Shown: in pieces, positions 34,803 through 46,308 of the stretch | Layout: the number at the start of each line of letters is the position of its first letter | Numbering within the stretch: the stretch's first letter is position 1 | The notes under the pieces: model-generated | Told to the model about the DNA's origin: nothing | Databases searched by the model: none | The model's input: only the letters and a program-made list of their open reading frames with translations | DNA from: Diphasiastrum complanatum | Taxonomy: Eukaryota > Streptophyta > Lycopodiopsida > Lycopodiales > Lycopodiaceae | DNA length: 64,000 bases | Assembly (NCBI GenBank): GCA_029204225.1 | Contig: CM055095.1 | Coordinates: forward strand, 57,117,898 to 57,181,897 | Direction: 5' to 3' | Translations under genes and position numbers: made by a program

Positions 34803-36135
34803 CTCACCCCAAGTAGTTGTGCATTGTATCCCGCTTAAACCGGGTGCGAGACCCACTGCGAGTCGTCCATACAGATGCAATCCCATATATAAGGCCGAGA
34901 TCAAAGAAGAATTACAACGCCTCTTAGATGCGAGATTTATCTATGAAATTGAGCATACTGAGTGGGTCTCCCCAATTGTCATCGTCCCCAAGAAAAATGG
35001 AAAACTCCACATCTGTGTCGATTTTAAGAAACTTAACGCCATCACTGAACGTGATCATTTTCCATTACCTTTCGGAGAATCCATCTTAGAAAATCTAGCA
35101 GGAGATGAGACTTACTCCTCCTTAGATGGCTTTAGCGGATACAATATGATCCAAATCACTAAAGAAAATCAACACAAAACCACGTTTGCCACATAATGGA
35201 GAACCTTCTGCTGGAAAGTCATGCCCTTTGGTCTCTGCAATGCTCCTAGCACCTTCCAACGTGTTATGCAAGCGGCCTTTTCTCAGCAGATGGGCGATAC
35301 CTTAGAAGTTTACTTGGACGATTTAAGAGCACATTATGAAGAAATACGCCATATGTCTGTGCTCAAATTTTTTTTTATCCAATGTCAACGCTTCGACATC
35401 TCTCTTAATCCTGAAAAATGCCAGATTTGGGTAACCCATGGTATTGTGTTAGGACATATTATCTCACAAAATGGCATTGCCACTAACCTTGAAAATATCC
35501 TTATCATTCAAAATCTACCGGAACCGCGTACGATACATGAAGTTTACTCCTTCCTTGGCCACGCCAACTACTATCGGTGCTTTATTTTTGATTTCGCTAA
35601 CGAAGCACGCTTAATCTACAAAGTAATTGTAGTCTCCAAATGGACGAATGAACAACGCGTCACCTTTAATCAACTCAAGCAAGGCCTTACCAATGCACCC
35701 ATCCTCCGGGCTCCTGATTATTCTAAAGAATTCCATGTACATATCGATGCATCCAAGTATGCCATTGGAGCAGTGCTCACCCAATCGGGAGAATTCAAAA
35801 AGGACTACCCAATTCGTTTTCTTAGTCGACAATTGATACCTGCTGAAGTCAATTATACCACTACCGAATGCAAAGCCTTGGCAATGGTATATGCGGTTCA
35901 GAAGTTTCGCCATTATCTTCTAGGAAAAGTCTTTGCGTTCTTCATTGATCATCAGACAATGTTGTATCTCATCAACAAGACCTGCAACACATGTCGTATT
36001 ACTAGATGGATCCTATTATTGCGAGAATTTGAGTTTAGGATCGTGGTTCGTAAGGGAGTTCAACATTTTTTAGTAGACCATCTATCATGAATCCCTAACC
36101 TTCCTACCCCTGATCAAGACTATCAAATATCTAAC
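34803..36135 (+). pseudogene. Gypsy reverse transcriptase and RNase H, two in-frame stops
   Basis: Continuation of the frame cut at 28,366. Landmarks: Trp-Val-Ser-Pro-Ile-Val-Ile-Val-Pro-Lys-Lys-Asn-Gly near 34,965; Met-Pro-Phe-Gly-Leu-Cys-Asn-Ala-Pro at 35,221; catalytic Tyr-Leu-Asp-Asp near 35,312. RNase H has His-Ile-Asp-Ala-Ser near 35,740 and Thr-Thr-Glu-Cys-Lys-Ala-Leu near 35,860. It runs to Val-Asp-His-Leu-Ser at 36,085. A TAA at 35,194 replaces what is normally a Glu codon and a TGA at 36,088 what is normally Arg. Otherwise the frame is well kept, so decay is moderate. It belongs to the Tat-like gypsy branch judged by the Phe-Ala-Trp-Thr-Tyr-Lys-Asp linker. Confidence 0.88.
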
Positions 36136-37298
36136 TTCAGGGCAGATGGATCCTTCCTTCTCTAAACCTAAACAACGTGCGTTGGTCCTCAAAACTAAAT
36201 CTTATACGTTAATTGCAGGACAACTCTACAAGCAAGGGTTAGATGGAATTATCCGACGATGTCTTACTGAAGGAGAAATACCCTCTATAATTTTCCTCAC
36301 TCATGAAGGTATTGGTGCAGGCCATTTCTCTTCTAAAACAACTGCTAAGAAAATCCTCTTGGTCGATTTTTGGTGGCCAACGCTCTTCAAGGATACACAC
36401 AATTACACTAAGGCTTGTGATGGAATGGGAAATTGATTATGTCAGACCTATTAGTCCTGCTGCTCGACACACACAATCTCGTTACATCATAGTAGCTACG
36501 GACAATTGCACCAAATGGGCTGAAGCAAGAGCTGTTCGCAATGATGACGCTCGTTCTATTGCCAAATTTCTCTATGAACAGGTTATAATTCAGTTCGGAT
36601 GTCCTCTAGAGCTTATCAGTGATAGGGATACACATTTCTTTAACTTTGTCATAGTAGATCTTCTTTCCAAAAATTTTGTGGTACATCGCAAAAGTTCCCC
36701 ATATTATCCACGCTGCAATGGCCAGGCAGAATCCACCAAAAAAATCCTATGTGGAATTCTCACTAGATCTGTCGAATCCAGCCGATCTGATTGGGAACTC
36801 AAACTCCATGCTGCTCTCTGGGCTTATCGCACCACCCCGAAGCGAGCTACAGGCTTAACCCCTTTCCAGCTCACATATGGCCAAGAAGCCGTTATGCCTG
36901 TGGAATTCCATATCCCCTCCATTCGAGTAGCCTATAACCTTGAGCTTGATACTCTTTAGAATCTAGCAAATAGGTTATTCCATCTGGAGCAACTTTGTGA
37001 AATACGAAGGATCAGCATCTATGCTCAACAAGTCTACAAACGACGACAAAAAGCATGGCATGATCGATCATTGAAACTTAGAGATTTTCAGATTGGAGAT
37101 AAGGTCCTACTATACCAGGTCAAAGCCTTCAAAGGCAAACTGAAATTTTCTGGCAAAGGACCTTACGTCATTAAAAAAATCTTTGCCTCTGGTTATGTCC
37201 AACTCCAAACCCTTCAAGGCGATATCCTCGACACTTTGGTCAATGGGAGTCGACTGAGAAAGTACAATGAACCTTGTTTTTATCTTGATATGTATTAG
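36136..37298 (+). pseudogene. Gypsy integrase with an internal deletion through the zinc finger
   Basis: Starts in a new phase with the N-terminal finger (His-Glu-Gly-Ile-Gly-Ala-Gly-His near 36,303, first Cys near 36,415). It then jumps into the core as Ile-Asp-Tyr-Val near 36,432. About 40 residues usual for the family, including the second finger Cys, are missing. Core residues are present: Asp in Ile-Asp-Tyr, Asp in Ser-Asp-Arg-Asp near 36,621, and Glu in Gln-Ala-Glu-Ser near 36,725. A TAG follows at 36,957. The C-terminal Gly-Asp-Lys-Val-Leu-Leu and Gly-Pro-Tyr-Val-Ile segment (37,071-37,298) closes the gene. Confidence 0.85.
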
Positions 37299-37937
37299 CT
37301 AATTTCTTTCCTACTATTTTTCTTCCTTTTTATTGTCTACATGCCATTTCGACAACATTTTTGCTGTGCTTTCTTGTTCCAACCATCAAGATACTATCAG
37401 ATCAGGTATACCAACAGTCTTCTTTGAGAAAACCACAAAAGTCATTAGTTTCAGAAGAAATTCTTTTCACAACATCTCAAATAGAATTCGACTGACCTCT
37501 TTTTCATAGAGCAAGATTCATTTTTGGCCTCCACGAATTATGTCTCAGATAAAAAAATGTCTAAACATAGAAAAATGTGATTTTATTCATCAGATATCCA
37601 TTATCCGAATTCGTAGACAATTCGCTGGAGCTCAAATTGATCCTCACGATTTCTCTACTATCTCTGTGAATTCTAATCAGACACATTTTTGCACTGTCAG
37701 ACGTTTTTTTCTCTTTTGGCATAGAAAAATCACTTACAAGAATTTGCGGGCCCTCAGAACGTTGCCTCAAAATTTGTGACCATCATTACCAAATTGTGGA
37801 CACTGAGGACAATTTCTAGGTGAAGTTGCAAAGTCCTACCAAAAAAGTCTATATATATTCCTCCACCTTCTCTCCACGAGTTCATTTTAGATTGCTGCTC
37901 TCGAGTTCATGCCAATTTTTTTTTCAAATTTTTAAAA
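37299..37937 (+). other. Non-coding stretch after gypsy pol
   Basis: GAATTC-type motifs recur near 37,491, 37,607 and 37,669, echoing the Gypsy-A leader. 'gaggacaattt' at 37,806 resembles the block that precedes the purine tract in many plant gypsy elements, but no LTR follows. A TATA-like 'ctatatatatt' is at 37,850. Confidence 0.4.
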
Positions 37938-39818
37938 TTGATCTATCTTAAGAATTACGCCGAGCAGCTCACCCTGGCCAAGGATATCCTCATTGACCTT
38001 GGCTTTGATTTGACACTTTTTCGGGACCAGCAGAGCGAGAGCCTCATCCGAGCAGCCTACTCCACCTATTCGGATGAGTTCCAAACTTTTTGGATTACAT
38101 CCAAGAGTGGCAGCTATTCTATTATCAACGTCTCTCCTGGGGATCTCATCGGCTTTCCTAATCTCGGAGAGGCAATCCATGGAAAGGGCACTAGCTATGA
38201 TGCCAAGTACTTCACAAAATTTCTGACAAATGACGGCAAAACCATTGCCCAAACCAACAACGGGATCGCTATCCGCCTCATCACGGATCCCCATCTACGG
38301 GCCGACTCAGAGATCCTCGTCACCATGGTCGCAGTGCATACCACCAAGATGGATTGCATACCGCCGAGCGACCTCTTTTCTCTGACCCTCACCATGGACA
38401 ATCTCACTTAGAATTACAAGTGGGCTGAGAAGGTAGCAGAGAAGCTGTGCGGAGATCTGAAGCCCGCAAACCAACTACCAAATGTGGGTATCTCCTCCAC
38501 ATGTTGGTCACCAAACAATTGGGGTCTAGGGCGGCTGCTGCCATCAAGGAGCTAGATTATGTTTATCCAAGCACAAAAAAGTGAGCCACCCCCCAACCGA
38601 CAGCAGAACCAGTCTCACCAGCCCCACCTACTAAGAAGCAGAAAGGGAAGGCGATCAACACAGAAGCTGATGTCCCACATGACATTCTATCCAACGACAT
38701 CGGGGTGGAATATGCTGAATCCAGAGGGAGCCTTAAACCATCTCAGGTCCCAAAGGAGGTCCTAGAGCAACAAGTGGCCTTACTTCACCAGGCCCAACAA
38801 CGCCGACAAGCAGTAGCAACAGCAGCAGGCAGCTCCGGAATGACAAGCACTTCCAACTCTTATCCTATGGGCGTGATTCCGTCCACACAGGCAATATCCT
38901 CTCCATCACTTGCTCTCACACTCCCACCACCACCCCCACCATTTACTGCCACCTCCACACCCTCACTAACTCTCAACACGGGCTTCACTTCCACACTTTC
39001 ACAAAAGCCCTCACCTGTATAAATCTCTACCCTACTTGATTCCACAGTCAACGTAGATGATTTTGCATTAAAATTACTAACTGCACTTCCATCAACCACT
39101 ATCACCACTAACCCAATCCAACAATCTCCGCCACGCAGTATCTCCCCATCTCTTGTACTCCTCAATCCACAATCACCCCCACTTGTCTTTCTTACACCTC
39201 CGTCTAGCCCTGCTCCTGATTTTTAGCCATTCAACCCAATGCCGTATCCTAACTACACACGCACCCTCCCTGACATTGGTCTTTTGGAGCAATTATCCCT
39301 TGTATCCCAAAAAGCGGTATGATTGGTGAATGAGCTCCAATACAATCTATTCGGCACCCTAGGGGGACAATATACTATGCAAAAATTCGACGATGGTGCT
39401 TTGGCGGGCCTTCAGAAAGAAAAAGCAAGGCTGGAGGAGGAAAACAAACAACAGCAGTTGCAGATCCAGAACCTCACGAATTACAATCAACAACAACAGC
39501 AGATGCTACTCCATCTCCAGAACCAGCTCCAACTGAAGGTATCCAACATGCAGCAAACCATCGATACTCTCAAAGCCGAAAAGGATGAGGCTATAGCTGA
39601 TTCACAAGCAGCACGTTCTGCTATGAAGGAACAGTTGGAAATGGTGGACTTCAACGACTTCGTACCACCAGCTATTCCTGAGGGAACTGCCATTCTAGTG
39701 GTGGCCTATCAAACACTGGCCCAAAAGCTGATAGCCACAACGGAGCAACACTCAAAATTACAACAATCATACATTGCTTCCGTCGAGGCCCTAAACCAAC
39801 ACATAGCCACCCTTGAAG
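37938..39818 (+). pseudogene. Post-pol extra ORF: globular domain, Pro-rich linker, Gln-rich coiled coil
   Basis: Open segments in three places (37,938-38,411; 38,705-39,022; 39,323-39,818) look like one degraded gene of about 600 codons. The first 157 codons look globular. A middle part is rich in Ser, Thr and Pro with a run of Pro (near 38,927-38,944). The last part is a long coiled coil (Lys-Glu-Lys-Ala-Arg-Leu-Glu-Glu-Glu, Gln-Gln-Gln tracts, then Met-Gln-Gln-Thr-Ile-Asp-Thr-Leu). Stops (38,409, 39,019, 39,224) and at least one frameshift (near 38,480) break it. I do not recognise the family. Its place, between gypsy pol and the 3' LTR, suggests an accessory retroelement protein. Confidence 0.5.
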
Positions 39819-40161
39819 TTTCATTTGTGTTTCCCTTGGAAAGGTGCATAGCTTGAGGGAAGGTGCTCGGGCCTCCTCTTGCCTCCTTTTCATCGGTTTT
39901 ATTGTGGCATGTTCATTACTGCTTATTTGTTTAGTATTAGCCGCAATCTCATTTTATTACCCTTTGGGTGTTAATCTAGGATTTAGTTTGATCACCTTGT
40001 GAGTTGGGTAAACCTTAGTAAGGTTTTGTATTTTGTCATCTTAGTTAATTTCATTTTTATTTTGAGCACTAGTTGGGTAAGCCTTAGTGCTTCATCATTG
40101 TTTTATTTTCGCACTCCATCTAAAGCTTGGTAAAAAACTTAGAAAGCGGATGATCCTCTCT
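39819..40161 (+). repeat. Gypsy-A 3' LTR fragment
   Basis: Aligns with 22,734 to about 23,078 ('ggtgctcgggcctcctcttgc', 'gttggg…ccttagt'). The first ~410 bp and the last ~55 bp of the LTR are absent. The right edge, after 'gatcctctct', abuts the Copia-2 gag remnant, which marks a deletion junction. Confidence 0.8.
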
Positions 40162-40819
40162 GGGCCAAAATTTGACCCAGAGCTAGAATTCGACCCTGGT
40201 TGCATATTGCTCTTCTTTTTGGATCCGAACTTTTGATTTTTTGCATATAGTGCTTGTGGATCCGATCCTGAGCATGAGGAGGAAGCTGATCTTTTGATTT
40301 CTTCTTGTAGAAGTAATGAGATTAGACTTGATAGAGTTAGATGCTCTTGGATCGAAATTGCCATGACCCAATTTTCATAGGCTTTAGACAGACTCGATAA
40401 TAGAGTCATACAATTGCAGTCATTTGCTGCATGAGATTTTGGAAAGTGTTGAGATGACTCGAAACACTTACTACTTCGGACATTCTCAAGGAAAAATATT
40501 TCTTCCTCAAATGGAGTTTGGAGGTGAGGTCCCTAATATCGTAGAGGGTGGTTGCTAGGATGTCCCATGCATCCTTAGCAGCATGAACAGCTCTTATGTG
40601 ACTGATTTGGGTGTCTTTTATGTTGAGAGTGATCATGGCAAAAGCTTTGTCATCTTTCAGTCTCCACTTGGTGATAGTAGTTGCTTCACCCTTTGGCTTA
40701 AGTTCTGTGCCATCAACAATGTCCCACAATTTCTTGGCTAAAAGCATGACCTTCATTTTGAACTTCCAGAGATGATAGTTCCCTCCATCAAGCCTTTCGA
40801 TTAGAGAAGACGGATCCAT
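40162..40819 (-). pseudogene. Copia-2 gag, truncated
   Basis: Minus strand from ATG at 40,819: Asn-Tyr-His-Leu-Trp-Lys-Phe-Lys-Met near 40,780, Leu-Trp-Asp-Ile-Val-Asp-Gly, and Ala-Lys-Asp-Ala-Trp-Asp near 40,575, a copia UBN2-type gag. A stop at 40,406 and a frameshift follow. The frame is cut at 40,162 before the zinc knuckle. Confidence 0.85.
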
Positions 40820-40932
40820 TCTGGCTGAGTGAGATCGTTGGTAGTAACATCAATTTCAGGATACCATTGGTTGCTACTCCGTTGTCTTGATAGAAACAAG
40901 ACTAATAATCCACAATGAGAAGCAGATTACTT

Positions 40933-40950
40933 GGATGCCCTCTGATACCA
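40933..40950 (-). other. Copia-2 primer-binding site (initiator tRNA-Met)
   Basis: The minus strand reads TGGTATCAGAGGGCATCC directly after the LTR at 40,951. The first ten bases match the standard copia primer site. Confidence 0.85.
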
Positions 40951-41604
40951 TGTCGGTAATTAGTTGGGTTTGTGCGGAAACTGGGAGCGAGCTAGATGCA
41001 TGGATCAGAAACGTGTTAGCAGCAAAATAATTCAAACGATGGATTCAAACAAATGCGCAATGACCAATAACTTCAATAGGACAAATCGCACTTTGATTAT
41101 TATCAACAATCAGTACAATTGCATGAAGTTATAACTTCATCTTGTTGAGCATGATAACGCTAATACAGATTAATGAATTATCAGACTCATAATATCAGGA
41201 GTAGTTTTTTGATGAAGATTCTAAGTGTGATATACTACTAAATATCTACAACTACTTTGGCTATAGTTATTACAACCACCTCATACAGTTATTGAGTAAG
41301 CGCTCTGTGGACTTGAAGTCGTTGAGTTGGATTTCTGATCGATAGTATCGAAAATTACATAGGGTCGGATTTTATACAAAGGATCGAAAAAATTTACACA
41401 GGGTCAAAAAATATGTTGAGGGTCAAATTTTTCAAGGTTGGAGAAATTAGACCCGTCGATCCGCTAGGGTCGAACACGCCCGAATAATTTAGTGAAGGGT
41501 CGAAAAAATTTGAGCCGACCCATGGTCGAAAAAATTTCTGATTTGAATGGCTTTTCAAGATCCTCATTGATAAATGGATTTGAGGCTGAGCATTGAATCC
41601 AACA
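40951..41604 (-). repeat. Copia-2 5' LTR
   Basis: On the plus strand TGTCGGTAAT…CCAACA. Colinear partner of 20,379-21,031. Confidence 0.9.
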
Positions 41605-41877
41605 CCCTTAACTCTGACCTTTCCTAACGTCGACACATGGCTAATTTCATGCACATATCGACGAGTCATGTCCAGCCACTCCTAATAAATGACCATGCCA
41701 AAGCTAAGCACGACTATTTGATGTCCAATGCCAACTGATTACAATTTATTTACAATTTACTTACAAAGGTCACCACAGGCCGGTGACTTAGCCATTTCAG
41801 TAATCACAATAATTACAAAACGTACATGTGTATCTGAAAACTGTAAATAACCGGGACAAGGAGTAAAGGCTCTAACA
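41605..41877 (-). repeat. Gypsy-C-family LTR (minus), part 2
   Basis: Continues 20,168-20,378 after the CCCTT duplication and ends …GGCTCTAACA, the reverse complement of the LTR start. No internal domain adjoins either end, so it is probably a solo LTR. Confidence 0.8.
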
Positions 41878-42189
41878 CCTCATCATTTCGGGCTTGGCTA
41901 GTAAAATAGTTAATAATCATATGAGAGCCTAGACCTATAATTGGACATAGGAGCACTTGCATGGTGTTTGACTGCTATAGTGCAAGAATAGGAGGTCAAT
42001 TGCTATTCTAGTTTGCATGGGGATCCTAAGAGAAATATTCTAAGAGAATATATACTAGTGGAAACTCGCCCATCTACCTATTGGATTTTCTGTTCCTTGT
42101 AGCTAGGAGCCCCTCCTCTCTTGCATTCATTCACCATGGCATGGGGGTGAACTCGGTAGGGTATTGACTAGCTATTTCCTGTTGGTTGG
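41878..42189. other. Spacer without recognised feature
   Basis: No gene or LTR edge found. Confidence 0.3.
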
Positions 42190-42716
42190 GTGGTTTTGCT
42201 CCTCAAGTGTCCTTTTGGTTGCATGATCGGACTAGGCGATCCTTACATGTATGATCCTGTCGAGTCAAAGATATTCATTAGTTGGCCGGATGTCTCTTCA
42301 TTGAAGATCAGTTTATCGACCTCAAAGACAAGGGCAAAGCTCATACAATCGAACTATTGGACTCTCCCGAATTATCAAACTTTTTTTCAAAAGTTGACTA
42401 TTCCTATTGAAGGTCCAAGCTCGTCTACTCCTGACGAACAACTTATTAGCAACGAATCCGAAGATAATGTTGCAGTCCAACGACTACAACATGATGAAGA
42501 GAATCAACTTCGACCACTACCTAGAAGATTGACAAGACAAAGCAAACCACCTATCAGGTATATCGACGAGTCTGCAGCTTCCCTTGTTCAAGAGCCGACA
42601 ACTGTTGAAGAGGCATTGATCAGTCAGCCCAATTCCGATCTTTGGAAAGAAGTTATGGATAAAGAGTATCCATCTCTTATCAAGAACCAGACATGGACTA
42701 TTGTCAAATTGTTCAG
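42190..42716 (+). pseudogene. Copia pol fragment between integrase and reverse transcriptase
   Basis: The plus frame reads a copia linker: Arg-Arg-Leu-Thr-Arg-Gln-Ser-Lys-Pro-Pro near 42,525, then Pro-Thr-Thr-Val-Glu-Glu-Ala-Leu. The start of RT follows as Leu-Trp-Lys-Glu-Val-Met-Asp-Lys-Glu and Lys-Asn-Gln-Thr-Trp. It then joins abruptly to an LTR-H sequence at about 42,717, so the rest of pol is deleted. Confidence 0.75.
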
Positions 42717-43063
42717 AGATAGCTTAGAGTACACGGTTTCTATTCGTAGTCATCATCTATTTTATGCTGAATCAATCTATCCTTTATTGCGTTCAGTATT
42801 ATGCCAGAATGTATGTATCTCTGCGATTGTTTGTAACTGATACTCTCTTATTGTTTTGTTTGATAATTCAAAACTTCATTGTTTGGCTATGAAATCACTG
42901 TAGTGCTAACGATTTCAAAGTTGGTCACTATAAGATTGAACGTGACTTTTGTCATTATGTTTTGTTCAATATTGATGTCATGCATTAGGAAAGAAGGCTT
43001 TATTCCACTGCACTCGATAAGTCGCCATTGGACTTGTCGTTAATACATTCCCTATTTCCAACA
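42717..43063 (+). repeat. LTR-H fragment (plus)
   Basis: 3' part of the LTR-H family ending TTCCAACA. It aligns with 12,800-13,270, and in reverse complement with the LTR at 43,180. Confidence 0.75.
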
Positions 43064-43170
43064 AGTCTATCGATAATTGATGACCTAAGAATGAAAGATA
43101 CTATTTGATTATATCATGCTACTATTACCATGAATCAATAGAAATGCTTTGATCACCAGAAATTATTGCT

Positions 43171-43179
43171 CTAATACCA
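43171..43179 (-). other. Primer-binding site remnant (tRNA-Met type)
   Basis: The minus strand reads TGGTATTAGAGC across 43,168-43,179, adjoining the LTR. It is a one-base variant of the usual site. Confidence 0.7.
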
Positions 43180-44073
43180 TGTTGGAAGAAAAGAAAGAAG
43201 TCTCGATGGAGAAAGGGTGCATTCGATAGATGCTACTATCGGGATCTATGGAAAAATCCTTTTTCTAATGCATGACAATGCCTATCAAATTTGAACAAAA
43301 CTATTGCGACAATGGTCACGTTCCATTTTATGTGGTTCCAACTATGAAATCATCAAAACCAGTGAGATTAATTTTGTAGACAAATATAATAGAGTGTGAA
43401 TATTGTTGTACCAAAGTATTCGATAGTTCAAACAAACTATAACAAAGCATAGTCAGATTACAGTAGAACATAAAATTATTCATCCCTTCAAACATAATAC
43501 TAAATGCAATAAAATTGTATGACTAAGTCAGTCAGTAGCATGTACAAATCAGATTAATTGCGAGCAAAAGATAATAGCGGATGCAACCGCGTACTCGATA
43601 CTGGATTTGAATAGCAGATCGTCTCTATCTGATGCACTTCCGCTAATAAGTGGTGAAGCACTAATCCATGATCTTTAACTTTTCTTCAAAGGAGGAAAGA
43701 AGAATAATTAGAATTAGGATCATAAACTTGGAAAATAATCAACTATTTATACTAGTTAAGAATGTCGTTTAGGCTTATCTAAAATGAAAGTAAAAGATAT
43801 CTATATGGTCATAATGAGCTGTCACTTATCTAATTAGGTTATACGGTTATTACTTGCTAACAAGAAAATCATTAGCTTTAAAACAAGTAGTATCATGTCT
43901 TGTTAACATTCGATAGTTCGAATACCTTCGATAATCTCTGTTGTTGTCGAACCAGAATGTTAGCCATTCCCATGTATTTTTGCAGATTGTGTAAAAACAT
44001 GAGTAAATTAGCAGAAACTGGATAGATGAATGGATGCAGATTAAAGATCCATTACAAGGATAATAATCCAACA
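43180..44073 (-). repeat. LTR-H, full-length 5' LTR (minus)
   Basis: On the plus strand TGTTGGAAGAAAAG…AATCCAACA. The minus-strand primer site adjoins at 43,179. Only about 110 bp of internal DNA survives before the plus-strand LTR-H fragment, so the two form an inverted pair. Confidence 0.75.
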
Positions 44074-45990
44074 CCCAGATCTATATTTAGGATCATATTG
44101 GATCTTAAATTTTCAAATGTCAGTAGCATGCAATCATTATAACTTGTAATAATTATTGATAAATAGCAAGTACAATCATAAAAATCATTTATATCTAGTA
44201 GATTCAAGGAATTTCAAGCGCAAACAGTAAATACTATCCAAAAAACTGTAAAAAATTGAACTATTTCTAGTTATGGCTATGGATAAAATCCATATCCCCG
44301 ATCATTAGGCTGAAAGCAATTAATATTTAGAGAAGCCACCTAGTTGGAGGTCAATTCCACTACCATGAAGGAAAAAGCAAGGAGATACTACCAAAAAACT
44401 GCAAAAAAACAAAAAATGTCTCCACCTTCTTATTGATGCAAAGCCAAGCTCTAATATCATTGTGAAAATCACCAAGTGAAGATCCTCTAGATCCCGTTGC
44501 ATGTGACAAAAGGAGTACTGTGGAGCCAAATTACTCAACCAACTGAAAAGTTGAAAGTCAAACTCCAATCAACTTCACCTTGAGCCATGTGCACGATGAT
44601 TGAATACAAGAGAGGAGATGATATTGGCAATTGAAAACTAAAAATAGAAAGAGGAGGAGGGCAAATTCATACAAGTATATATGAGCCCCTGGGTCCTAGG
44701 AATATTTCCTATAAGATTCCAATCTCATCTAGTTGCTTTTGATCTCGTTTACATGCATATATTGCGGTCAGACACCATGCACTAGCTCCACATCTCCTAA
44801 TGGGTATGCCTGGGCCCTCACAAGGTTATTTGTTCTATTTTTGGCCTAGTCCATAATGGCGAGGTGTATTTAATAAACTTGTACACTAGAGATTGAATAT
44901 CCACGCCAAGGATTATTCTGAATCCTCTGAATCAGACATGGACATAATATATTATCTCTATGGTCCATGATGCAAGCTTCTAGACTCCATTTTTTAATGC
45001 CAAAAAACTCTGTGAACTCATTATTAGCTCTTCGTTGAAGAGATGACTCTCTAAGCCTAGGATCTCCTCCATGTTTGAGCAAACTCCCATGCCACATACG
45101 TCTCATACCAAAAATACTCTCACAAGGCATAGCAAAATCGGCCCCAAGACCTGTACAATAGCTTTGAATTGTTGGATTTATATCTTCGATGGAAATCAAT
45201 ATTAATGCGAATCAGCTATATATATATATTTGTACATAATCTTTTTTTTATAATTTGTAGTTTTACACTCAAGTTCGAACTGTTTAGAGAAATACATTGA
45301 TATTTGTATAGTTCAAAAGATACATCATCATACTTTATGTAAGAGCACATATTCCTTCTGCCCTTACAACACCCTAGAGGGACAGGCATAATGTTCATGT
45401 ATTGTTAGAAGCTAAATTTTTTGTGACCCTTCTTGTCACAATCTCAAGTGGATAGGCAATCACATGTTGACATGTAGCACATGAAAATTTTGACAAAATG
45501 TGTGTGCGGACAGGCAATGACGAGCTACCACATAGAGCATGCAGATTTTTTTTCAAAAAAAGAAAACAAAAATTTCAAAGCAAAAAAATAAAAAATAAAA
45601 ATCTTCGCTCGTGGCACTTTCTTTGTGGGGCTTGCGGAACATGCGTGTGCTATGTGACAACTTGTCATTGGCTATCAAGATGCACAATTCGTCAATTTTT
45701 GATTCGAGAAAAAAAATGTAAAAAGAATTTCGCAAAAAATTGGAAGATCAAAAGAAAAAATTCCAAAAAAACACCCTGAAAAAAAGAAAGAAAAATCTTC
45801 GCACATGGCGTTGTGCAGGGGAAGGCCCGACGCCTGCCCTAAAGCCTTCCACCTTACCGAGTGGCGCCCTCGGTAGTGGGCACCCACCTCTCATGGCCAA
45901 AGGACCTCGGATCGGCCCCCATTTGAGTAGATTTAAAAAGCTTAATTTAAATATAATTAAATAATTATAATTAATCAAAATTAAAAGTAA
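44074..45990. other. Intergenic stretch upstream of the PITP gene
   Basis: No recognised gene. A minus-strand open frame of 109 codons at 44,870-45,199 has protein-like composition (Cys, Trp, Met, Arg present, not low complexity), but I cannot assign it. 'aaaatcttcgc(t/a)c(g/a)tggc' recurs at 45,598 and 45,793. A G+C-rich patch lies at 45,815-45,920. Confidence 0.35.
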
Positions 45991-46308
45991 TTGATTCTCC
46001 TCAGTGGTTTGCACCTTTGCACGACCTCCTTCGTTTCTCCTTTTTTCTCTGTCAAAAAACAAACGAAGACGCCGCCTTTGCTTCTTCTTTTGCTTCTTGA
46101 ATCTTCCGACGACGACGACGACGACGACGAAGACTCGTAATAATTTAACAGGAGCACGTCTCCGATCGATGATCATCGTTTCGTCTCGTACGATTTGCAC
46201 TGTTCTCAATGCATAATAACGCGTTGCAACGGATCGATGCTGCTCCCGGTTGCGCAGGAGCGGAGCATTATTTACATTGAGTTGCGGTTTCTTGTTTAAG
46301 CTGTCACA
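45925..46308 (+). promoter_or_regulatory. Core promoter and 5' UTR region of the PITP gene
   Basis: An A/T-rich block at 45,935-45,985 (TTTAAATATAATTAAAT) precedes a pyrimidine-rich, then (GAC)n-containing leader (46,107-46,132) up to the ATG at 46,309. No transcription start can be fixed from sequence alone. Confidence 0.4.

Noticed and set aside
38483-38501. Possible Gypsy-B 3' LTR start (19-bp match to 24,715-24,733)
   Set aside because: The match stops after 19 bp. The sequence on both sides continues the post-pol ORF, so it is most likely chance.
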